A stretch of 10,132 nucleotides of DNA from an uncultured Lachnospira sp. (lineage in GTDB: Bacteria > Bacillota > Clostridia > Lachnospirales > Lachnospiraceae), in contig CAKRIN010000044.1 in assembly GCA_934343805.1 (NCBI GenBank), positions 1 through 10,132 of the forward strand, read 5' to 3'. The position numbers were made by a program, and so were the translations under genes. Position 1 is the first letter of the stretch. The number at the start of each line of letters is the position of its first letter. The notes beneath the pieces were generated by a model. The model did not search any database. It had not been told where the DNA came from and was given only the letters and a program-made list of their open reading frames with translations. Positions 4,613 to 10,132 of this stretch are shown here, piece by piece.

Positions 4613-6058
4613 TTATTTACAAGCTATTACGTTAAGTATATATTCATACATTCTCTTAGTTGAAGATATGCTTAAGTGTTCCTCAGTTGTATGAATATCA
4701 AAAATATCAGGTCCCATTGATATGCAGTCAAGTCCTTCTATTTTGCCTGCAAGTATACCACATTCAACACCTGCATGAATAGCCTCGATAGTTGGCTTTT
4801 TACCATACATCTGTTCAAATATCCTTACCATGTCATCACGCAGCTTAGAATCCTTCTTATATTCCCATGCTGGATATTCACCTGTAAATTCAGCATTTGC
4901 CCTGAATGCTTCACTAATGAATTTGATCTGGCTCTTAAGATTCTTTAAAGCAGCCCCTACAGAACTTCTAAGTGAGAATCTAAGACATATACCTGATTCA
5001 TCTAGTGAAATCACACCAAGATTAAGCGAAGTTTCCACAAGATTATCTATATCCTGGCTCATTCTCATTATTCCGTTAGGTAATGCCTGTATAAGTGAAA
5101 CTGCCCTTGTGCTATCTTCATATGTTACTGCCTCTGTGCTGCAACCCTCTGATATATCTACAACACACTTTAAGTCTGCATCAGATGTAGCAAACTCTTC
5201 TTTTATCTCTTTTGCTGCATTCTCAATAGCTGCTTTAACCTCTGCTGTCTTGTCTGCTGCTACAATAATCTCAGCCATACATTCTCTTGGAATAGCGTTA
5301 TCCTTTCTTCCACCGTTAAACGCTGCAAGATATACATTATTGTCTGTGATAACATCCCTTAATATTCTTGACATAAGAATATTCGCATTACCTCTGCCTT
5401 TATCTATTTCAACACCTGAATGGCCTCCTGTCAGTCCTGATAAAGTAATACTAAGTTTTGTTCCAGTAACCTTATTTTTATCAAGCTTTAGTGTAACTCT
5501 GCTACTGCAGCCACCTGCACAGCTTGCAAGCATGATTCCTTCTTCTTCACTATCCATATTAAGAAGCTTTTTGCCCTTTAACATAGATACATCTATGGAA
5601 GAAGCACCTTCCATGCCTACTTCCTCAGATACTGTACACACGAACTCAAGACGTGGATGTGCGATACTGTCGTCATCAAGTATTGCAAGTGCATAGGCAA
5701 CAGCTATTCCATCATCACCACCAAGCGTTGTTCCCTTAGCAGATATGAAATCACCATTTACCTCAAGATCCAGTCCATCCTCATCCATATTCTTATCACA
5801 ATCAGGTGTCTTCTCGCATACCATATCCATATGTCCCTGAAGTATTATAGGTGCTGCATCCTCATAACCCTTTGAGGCTTCCTTTATTATGATTACATTG
5901 TTAAGTGAATCCTGATAATATTCAAGCTTTCTTTCCTTAGCGAAATCAACAAGATAATTGCTGATTTTTTCTTCCTTATATGATGGATGTGGGATATTAC
6001 ATATATCCTCAAAAAAAGAAAATACATTTTTAGGTTCTAATTCAGATAATACTCTCAT
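4613..6058 (-). CDS. pepD: PepD-type aminoacyl-histidine (Xaa-His) dipeptidase, M20 family
   Basis: A full-length 481-aa di-zinc peptidase that cleaves small dipeptides (classically beta-Ala-His and Xaa-His) in the cytosol. Metal and catalytic residues are all visible: His76 and Asp78 in QGHMDM, Asp115 in LGGDDG as the bridging ligand, Glu145/Glu146 in SEEVGM (general base and ligand), Asp169 in NMDSEE and His461 in HTTEEHLS. The lid/dimerisation domain lies about 185-400, with GLTGGHSG at 208-215. AAAGGAG eight or so bases upstream fixes the start. It follows the PqqD-like gene by 81 bp on the same strand; a TATAAA-like -10 at about 6085 may give it its own promoter. With the peptide transporter upstream it forms a logical uptake-and-digest set. 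No damage is seen. Confidence 0.95.
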   Translation of the reverse strand: MRVLSELEPKNVFSFFEDICNIPHPSYKEEKISNYLVDFAKERKLEYYQDSLNNVIIIKEASKGYEDAAPIILQGHMDMVCEKTPDCDKNMDEDGLDLEVNGDFISAKGTTLGGDDGIAVAYALAILDDDSIAHPRLEFVCTVSEEVGMEGASSIDVSMLKGKKLLNMDSEEEGIMLASCAGGCSSRVTLKLDKNKVTGTKLSITLSGLTGGHSGVEIDKGRGNANILMSRILRDVITDNNVYLAAFNGGRKDNAIPRECMAEIIVAADKTAEVKAAIENAAKEIKEEFATSDADLKCVVDISEGCSTEAVTYEDSTRAVSLIQALPNGIMRMSQDIDNLVETSLNLGVISLDESGICLRFSLRSSVGAALKNLKSQIKFISEAFRANAEFTGEYPAWEYKKDSKLRDDMVRIFEQMYGKKPTIEAIHAGVECGILAGKIEGLDCISMGPDIFDIHTTEEHLSISSTKRMYEYILNVIACK

Positions 6059-6139
6059 AACACTGTCTCCTTTAAAATATTTATAATGTACAAATCTATT
6101 TTATTCATTTGTTTATCTGCTTATTTATTGCTTATTTAA

Positions 6140-6493
6140 CTACTTATTTATCTTGTTCATATATACAATAAACTGATTCTTATGAAGCAGCTTTATAAAA
6201 TAACACAATCTCTCATACAGCGGCTCCGCTTTATCTCCAAAATGCTCTTTCACAAGCTGTCCTATATCATAAATACTTCTTACACCATCTATGCTATGCC
6301 ATACAAATGTACCGAAATCATCTAGTTCGATGTAACTATATCTGGGCTTTCGTGCAATAAGCTGCGCTATTCTGTTAAAAATCCCCTTATTGTGTACTTT
6401 GACTTCTACATGACCTTTTTTGTTTTCCCTGCATTCGAACAACGAATTATGCTTTGGAACATAGTCTAAGTAATTATCCTTCTGCTTAGCCAT
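6140..6493 (-). CDS. Stand-alone PqqD-like protein
   Basis: A 117-aa protein. The second half, SYIELDDFGTFVWHSIDG, VRSIYDIGQLVKEHFGD and then LYERLCYFIKLLHKNQFIVY, has the winged-helix PqqD pattern: hydrophobic strand, FVW--IDG, DI---V, and a final helix before an F---Y strand. PqqD proteins bind precursor peptides and hand them to radical-SAM or other modifying enzymes. Here no precursor peptide or maturase is in the window, so this is an orphan, a type I recall as common in Lachnospiraceae. The N-terminal 55 residues are basic and extra relative to minimal PqqD (about 90 aa). GGAGAAGG upstream supports the start. It lies between an OPT transporter terminator and pepD on the same strand. Its function is open; a peptide link with its neighbours is possible. 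Confidence 0.75.
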   Translation of the reverse strand: MAKQKDNYLDYVPKHNSLFECRENKKGHVEVKVHNKGIFNRIAQLIARKPRYSYIELDDFGTFVWHSIDGVRSIYDIGQLVKEHFGDKAEPLYERLCYFIKLLHKNQFIVYMNKINK

Positions 6494-6520
6494 AAATCAA
6501 GCCTTCTCCTTTAATCCTAG

Positions 6521-6554
6521 AAAATAAAAATCTGCCGGCAAAATAACCGGCAGA
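6521..6554 (-). terminator. Intrinsic terminator after the OPT transporter gene
   Basis: On the minus strand an 8-bp perfect stem (TCTGCCGG with CCGGCAGA, 6547-6554 and 6531-6538) with an 8-nt loop is followed by ATTTTTATTTT. It lies 22 bp after the transporter stop. The PqqD-like gene begins only 27 bp beyond, so that gene depends on read-through or on a promoter overlapping the hairpin. A TG-T-TACAAT extended -10 candidate occurs at 6558-6565, but transcription from it would start inside the hairpin. Confidence 0.88.
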
Positions 6555-6575
6555 CTCATTGTAACATATTATTTA

Positions 6576-8483
6576 TTATTTTGTCTTCTTTTCTTTTTTG
6601 TTAATAAATGCTACTAATGTTGCAACAAGACATGCAAAGAATACAAGTCCTCCGATATTACCAAGATTAATAATCTTTGATATATTAATAGCATCGCCAA
6701 GAGTATATGCACCAACAGGAATAATAGCGAATACCGCTAAAAGGATACCAACCAGTCCTTCACCGGCAATAAGACCTGATGAATAAAGTATTCCCTGATT
6801 AACCTTAGCCTTACGCTCTTCTTCTGTAATACCTTTCTTCTTATCAAAGTAAAGTCTTACAAGTCCACCAACCATAATAGGTGTACTTAAATAGATTGGA
6901 AGATAAAGTCCTACTGCAAATGGAAGCACAGGTATCTGAAGAATCTCAACTACTATTGCAATTGCAACTCCTGCAAATACAAGTGACCATGGAAGGCTGT
7001 TACCCATAACACCTTCAACAACCATCTTCATAAGAGTTGCCTGTGGTGCTGGTAATTCTGTTGAACCATAGCCCCATGCTGCATTAAGTAAATAAAGTAC
7101 TCCACCAACTGTAATAGCTGATACAGCTACACCAATAAGTTCACCAGCCTGCTGCTTGTAAGGTGTTGCACCTACTATATAACCTGTCTTTAAATCCTGT
7201 GATGTATCTCCTGCTATAGCAGCAATTATACATATTACAGAACCAATACTTATAGCCGCAACCATACCCTTCATTCCAACAGTACCTGTTGCCTTAAGAA
7301 TCGCTGATGAAATAAGAAGTGTCGCAATAGCCATACCTGATACAGGGTTATTGGAACTACCTACTAATCCAACCATACGAGATGATACTGTTGCAAAAAA
7401 GAAACCAAATATGATAATGATAATTGCACTAAGAAGATTTACAGGAATAGCTGGGATTAACCACATAATAATAGCAAGTACTCCGATTCCTAATACAACA
7501 AACATCATAGGAATATCCTTAGTTAATCTTGATTCTACTCCATCTGCCTTCTTACCATATCCCTTAAGTGCCTGCTTAAATGTCCTTACAATAAGTGGTA
7601 ATGACTTAATCAAGCTTATAATACCACCAGCTGCAACTGCACCGGCCCCAATATAACGTACATAATTAGACCATATCTGTGATGGATTCATCTGTGAAAC
7701 TGGAATAAGTGCTGGTCCAATGATATTATCTCCACCGAATAATGCGATTAATGGCATAATCATAAACCATGCAACAGAACCACCTGCAAGAAGGTATGAT
7801 GATACCTTAGGTCCACATATATAACCAACTCCTAAAAGTGCAGGTAATACATCTGCACCTACTGCTGAACCCTTATATGGTTTAATTGTAAAATCAACCT
7901 CACTTGGGAACACCTTAAGTCCATCTGCTATAAACTTATAAACAGCAGCAATACCAAGACCTGCAAATACTGTGCCAGCCTTAGCACCACCTTCTTCACC
8001 TGCAACTAATACCTCAGCACATGCCTGTCCTTCTGGATAAGGTAACACACCATGCTCCTGGACTATCAATGCACTACGAAGTGGAATCATGAATAATACT
8101 CCAAGGAAACCACCGATTAATGCAATAAGCGCTATCTCAACTAAAGAAGGCATAGCTGTACCTTCCTCCTGCGCCCACATAAATAATGCTGGAAGTGTAA
8201 ATATAGCACCTGCTGCAACCGATTCACCAGCAGAGCCAATAGTCTGGACCATGTTATTCTCTAATATGGAATCTCTTCTTAATATAAAGCGGATAATTCC
8301 CATTGAGATAACCGCTGCTGGTATGGATGCAGAAACTGTCATACCAACTCTAAGTCCTAAATATGCGTTAGCACCGCCAAATAATATAGCTAATAAAGCA
8401 CCTATAATAACAGATGTAACTGTTAACTCAGGCATAACCTTATCAGCTGGAATATAAGGCTTGAACTCTTTCTTTTCGTTCAT
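6576..8483 (-). CDS. OPT-family oligopeptide transporter
   Basis: A 635-aa polytopic membrane protein, probably 14-16 helices, of the bacterial branch of the OPT (oligopeptide/YSL) family; these take up small peptides or metal chelates, driven by protons in studied members. Family signatures seen: GGANAYLGLRVGMTVSASIP followed by AAVISMGI near residue 50, NNMVQTIGSAGESVAAGAIF, PYPEGQACAEVLVAGE, and GDTSQDLKTGYIVGATPYKQ in the second half. The start at 8483 (MNEKKEFKPYIP) is preferred to a Met 14 codons upstream because a GAGAGAAAGAG purine run precedes it and the conserved part begins at once. It ends in a lysine-rich cytosolic tail and an intrinsic terminator. The transported substrate is not readable; the nearby pepD favours peptides. 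Intact and of normal length. Confidence 0.93.
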   Translation of the reverse strand: MNEKKEFKPYIPADKVMPELTVTSVIIGALLAILFGGANAYLGLRVGMTVSASIPAAVISMGIIRFILRRDSILENNMVQTIGSAGESVAAGAIFTLPALFMWAQEEGTAMPSLVEIALIALIGGFLGVLFMIPLRSALIVQEHGVLPYPEGQACAEVLVAGEEGGAKAGTVFAGLGIAAVYKFIADGLKVFPSEVDFTIKPYKGSAVGADVLPALLGVGYICGPKVSSYLLAGGSVAWFMIMPLIALFGGDNIIGPALIPVSQMNPSQIWSNYVRYIGAGAVAAGGIISLIKSLPLIVRTFKQALKGYGKKADGVESRLTKDIPMMFVVLGIGVLAIIMWLIPAIPVNLLSAIIIIIFGFFFATVSSRMVGLVGSSNNPVSGMAIATLLISSAILKATGTVGMKGMVAAISIGSVICIIAAIAGDTSQDLKTGYIVGATPYKQQAGELIGVAVSAITVGGVLYLLNAAWGYGSTELPAPQATLMKMVVEGVMGNSLPWSLVFAGVAIAIVVEILQIPVLPFAVGLYLPIYLSTPIMVGGLVRLYFDKKKGITEEERKAKVNQGILYSSGLIAGEGLVGILLAVFAIIPVGAYTLGDAINISKIINLGNIGGLVFFACLVATLVAFINKKEKKTK

Positions 8484-8533
8484 ACTCTTTCTCTCTTTCT
8501 TAATATTCTTATGCAAAAATCGCACATAATATA

Positions 8534-8562
8534 ATGTTATTAAAAAAATATAAAAATGTCAA
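8534..8562 (-). promoter_or_regulatory. Promoter candidate for the OPT transporter
   Basis: On the minus strand a perfect -35 TTGACA (8557-8562) is followed by a 17-bp T-rich spacer and TAACAT (8534-8539), four matches to the -10 consensus. It lies about 50 bp upstream of the chosen start, a normal distance. A second AT-rich -10-like string follows, so the exact -10 is uncertain. Confidence 0.5.
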
Positions 8563-8624
8563 ATATCTTTCAGATGTAAACCGTAAATAGTAAACATAGC
8601 TTTATTCCTATGCAATTCCTGCAA

Positions 8625-8737
8625 TCAGAACTTTGCAAATATATTAGTACTATTCTTAAGATTCTGGGCAATACTCTTGTTTTCTATCATTTTATTGCTG
8701 ATATTGACTATATCCTCAACAAGATCCTGTGTGCTTA
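8625..8737 (-). pseudogene. Chemotaxis receptor (MCP) C-terminal scrap
   Basis: Directly after the GAF stub, in another frame, the minus strand reads RISTQDLVEDIVNISNKMIE, NKSIAQNLKNSTNIFAKF and a stop at 8625-8627. This looks like the terminal methylation helix of methyl-accepting chemotaxis proteins (S---D-V--I--I---M-EN--IA--L---T--F--F). About 37 codons survive without the signalling hairpin, so there is no receptor function. It is either the true tail of a former riboswitch-controlled receptor whose middle was deleted, or a neighbouring gene joined by deletion. The short length limits certainty. Confidence 0.5.
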
Positions 8738-9016
8738 TTCTTCAAATTTCACATCCTGAAGATTATCTCTTTGAGCTATAATTCCATCTGCACACCACTC
8801 ATAGGTATTTGTAAATATCTCTGGTGTATGAACCGTTTCAAAAAGATAAGTTCGATCTGCATTTCCATAATTGCCAAGAACTTCAAGTAGTTTCTGAATT
8901 CCTGCTCCAATACTCTCTCTATTTTCGGCTTTGTCAATTTCTTTTAAAATCCGCAGAATATCTCCTTCTCCTGCAAGGATATTGTAGTTCTGCCTGTCAG
9001 TCTCCTTTTTTATCAT
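8735..9016 (-). pseudogene. GAF-domain sensor protein, N-terminal stub under c-di-GMP riboswitch
   Basis: A 93-aa open frame, well started (CGGAG eight bases before the ATG). Residues 1-35 are a helical lead-in; from there IGAGIQKLLEVLGNYGNADRTYLFE, followed by TNTYEWCADGI and NLQDVKFEE, is the first half of a GAF domain of the type found at the N-terminus of diguanylate cyclases, histidine kinases or cytosolic receptors (ADR-Y-FE, N-YEWC--G, -NLQ-V). It stops at 8735 in mid-domain, where MCP-tail sequence begins, so both the sensor fold and any output domain are lost. The intact promoter, riboswitch and terminator upstream show that the original gene was controlled by c-di-GMP, which fits motility or signalling. 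A short protein may still be made. Confidence 0.65.
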
Positions 9017-9092
9017 CTTTAATCTCCGTTATCTTTTTTACTTAATCTTCCTATTTCTTTTCTCTGTTACTCTATTCAGATAAGCTAAACCA

Positions 9093-9139
9093 TAATAAAA
9101 AGCAAAGAAACTACTAATTAACCATAGTATCCCTTTGCT
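9093..9139 (-). terminator. Riboswitch expression platform: intrinsic terminator
   Basis: On the minus strand AGCAAAG (9133-9139) pairs with CTTTGCT (9101-9107), with an inner ACTA/TAGT stem, and a TTTTATTA tract follows (9093-9100). It starts about 10 nt after the aptamer end, the usual place for a terminator controlled by ligand. Its 5' arm carries TAGCAAA, also present at the aptamer 5' side (9205-9211), so the 3' arm has two possible partners. Whether c-di-GMP turns the gene on or off is not decided by this. Confidence 0.75.
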
Positions 9140-9146
9140 ATTTCAT

Positions 9147-9217
9147 ATGCAACTGGCTGCCATTTTACAGGTCCTATAGCTTTGCGTCACAGACTTTCAT
9201 CTGTTTTGCTAAAATAT
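9147..9217 (-). ncRNA. Cyclic di-GMP-I (GEMM-I) riboswitch aptamer
   Basis: The minus strand reads AGCAAAACAGATGAAAGTCT, then GTGACGCAAAGC, TATAGGACC and ATGGCAGCCAGTTGC. These are the hallmarks of GEMM-I: a GCAAA-C entry, a stem capped by a GAAA tetraloop (ACAGAT/GTCTGT), the near-invariant GACGCAAAGC, the GG-C--- receptor side, and AUGGCAGCC. It binds the second messenger c-di-GMP. A consensus promoter lies just upstream and an intrinsic terminator just downstream, so the element looks complete. The gene it now serves is only a GAF stub. Confidence 0.92.
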
Positions 9218-9247
9218 ATATTTTCTTTTGGAAGCACAATCCGTTTT

Positions 9248-9276
9248 GTTATACCTCCCCCACAAAAGCGTGTCAA
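9248..9276 (-). promoter_or_regulatory. Consensus sigma-A promoter of the riboswitch transcript
   Basis: On the minus strand TTGACA (9271-9276), a 17-bp spacer (9254-9270) and TATAAC (9248-9253) match the housekeeping consensus at 11 of 12 positions. Transcription would start near 9241, about 25 nt before the aptamer. Confidence 0.85.
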
Positions 9277-9391
9277 TTTGATAATAACGCATTCCTATAA
9301 ATTTTTCAGAATATCATGGTTAAAACTATGTATTGTTATCCTATAATTTTTCTTTGAAAAATCTAACAAAAAGCTTACCTTCAGAAAATTA

Positions 9392-9616
9392 CTATTTAAT
9401 CTCTTTTCCATCTATATATAGTTGAAATTTATCAGGATTATTGACAACATCATAGTCCTTTCCGTATTCTACAGGTCTGTATTCGGCTATCATTACCGAT
9501 TCCCCATCTTCAATATCCTCTTTCCATAAATAGATGTTCATATCAAGGCTCATCGCATATCCCCTGTCTGTGGAGAATTTTGTCGAATGAAAAGAATCAT
9601 CCTTGTACATCTGCAA
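9392..9616 (-). pseudogene. Unrecognised protein, probable C-terminal remnant
   Basis: A 74-codon frame, acidic and rich in aromatic residues (MSLDMNIYLWKEDIEDGESV, then EYRPVEYGKDYDVV, ending DKFQLYIDGKEIK). It looks like a beta-rich end of a larger soluble or exported protein, but I do not recognise the family. There is no ribosome site before the ATG at 9616. The frame opens only at a stop inside the conserved non-coding element that begins at 9625, so the gene was probably cut where that element now sits. No signal peptide or membrane segment is seen. A weak 7-bp AT hairpin lies downstream at 9346-9362. It could also be a small real gene, which I think less likely. Confidence 0.4.
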
Positions 9617-9624
9617 AAATTCTC

Positions 9625-9803
9625 TTGTGGTTTATTATCCATCCGCTATAATAACTTACCTTGCCGCTAAGCACCTTCATCTCTCGATCCATCAATTCTC
9701 ATCGCGAAGCACTGACTGATATCTGTCGGGTAATATACCGGATTTTTACCAGAAGATTAGCAATCTTCTTACAGTAGCTGAGTATTCAGTTGTATGCGGT
9801 GTT
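9625..9803 (+). ncRNA. Conserved structured non-coding element, copy 2
   Basis: Partner of the element at 447-626. Identical blocks are 9625-9646, 9671-9700 and 9737-9756. Predicted pairs: 9628-9631 with 9748-9751 (TGGT/ACCA), 9641-9645 with 9739-9743 (ATCCG/CGGAT), 9716-9719 with 9726-9729 (CTGA/TCGG, one wobble), a perfect 8-bp hairpin 9751-9758 with 9762-9769 (AGAAGATT/AATCTTCT), and CTGA/TCAG near 9778-9789. Because only 35 bp separate it from the XRE start, here it would form the 5' leader of that mRNA if transcribed through. No promoter I trust was found at its left end. Confidence 0.55.
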
Positions 9804-9838
9804 ATTATTAGAATGAATCTATAAGGAGGATAAATTAT

Positions 9839-10132
9839 ATGAATGATAATGAGCGTTCTAATCTAGCCAGAACTATAAAGAAATATAGGGAAGCCCGCAA
9901 AATGACTATGAAGCAATTAAGTATAAAAAGCGGCATTAATCTCTCTACTATAAAAAAATATGAAACTGATAACAGAAATCCTAAACTTGAACAGCTTGAA
10001 AAAATAGCTGTGGCTCTTGATGTGAGTGTTTTTGAATTTTTAGATATAGAAGTCAAATCTATAAGTGACATAATTTCACTGGTAAATAAAATGAATAATG
10101 CTACTGAAATTGAATGGGATATAGATAATGAA
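9839..10132 (+). CDS. XRE/SinR-family transcriptional regulator (copy 2), cut by window edge
   Basis: The first 98 codons of a paralogue of the regulator at 871. The HTH region is LARTIKKYREARKMTMKQLS, SGINLSTIKKYETDNRNPKL and EKIAVALDVSVFEFLDIEV, aligning without gaps and differing at 17 of 98 positions. Most changes are conservative, and the recognition helix SGINLST is unchanged, so both proteins probably bind similar operators. The start follows a strong AAGGAGG nine bases upstream. Unlike copy 1, it lacks the TATAAT and SinR-like repeats and lies only 35 bp from the conserved non-coding element, so its promoter must be within or before that element. The 3' end is outside the window; by analogy about 50 codons are missing. 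Confidence 0.9.
   Translation, partial: MNDNERSNLARTIKKYREARKMTMKQLSIKSGINLSTIKKYETDNRNPKLEQLEKIAVALDVSVFEFLDIEVKSISDIISLVNKMNNATEIEWDIDNE

Noticed and set aside
4830..5696. Long plus-strand open frame antisense to pepD
   Set aside because: It lies wholly opposite a gene with all catalytic residues intact, is Ser/Leu-rich in the way of a reverse-frame shadow, and has no ribosome site.

Overview
The window looks like the chromosome of a low-GC Gram-positive gut anaerobe, most likely a Lachnospiraceae member (Roseburia / Agathobacter / Lachnospira-like). The basis is AT-rich DNA, strong GGAGG-type ribosome sites, a c-di-GMP-I riboswitch, an OPT-family transporter, an orphan PqqD-like protein, and remnants of an IS1182-type transposase, a DUF5688 protein and a CD1110-type VirB4 conjugation ATPase. 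The genus is inferred from protein style only; no search was run.

Layout from left to right. 1-239: truncated end of a VirB4-like gene (minus). 240-446: non-coding, with inverted repeats. 447-626: first copy of a conserved, apparently structured non-coding element. 627-870: AT-rich region ending in a promoter with a SinR-like tandem repeat. 871-1320: XRE/SinR-type regulator (plus). 1246-2946 (minus): a probable operon of a 131-aa protein of unknown function and an alpha/beta-hydrolase esterase, followed immediately by an internally deleted RluA-type pseudouridine synthase. 2947-4612: a gene graveyard with a DUF5688 tail, a frameshifted IS1182 transposase tail, a thiD fragment and an internally deleted response regulator. 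4613-8483 (minus): an intact block of OPT transporter, intrinsic terminator, PqqD-like protein and PepD (M20 Xaa-His dipeptidase). 8625-9276 (minus): a complete promoter, c-di-GMP-I riboswitch and terminator cassette that now drives only a GAF-domain stub fused to the tail of a chemotaxis receptor. 9392-9616: an unrecognised protein tail. 9625-9803: second copy of the non-coding element. 9839-end: a second XRE regulator, about 83% identical to the first.

The working biology is peptide uptake (OPT) with dipeptide hydrolysis (PepD), plus an esterase. Between the two XRE modules lie at least six gene remnants, two or three of which look like in-frame internal deletions at short repeats.

The most interesting item is the paired module: an approximately 180-nt non-coding element, about 79% identical between copies by hand count. 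It has a 30-nt perfectly conserved pyrimidine-rich block, a hairpin whose arms differ in sequence but still pair, and wobble pairs that favour plus-strand transcription. In both cases it lies upstream of, and in the same direction as, an XRE regulator. I do not recognise it as a named RNA family.
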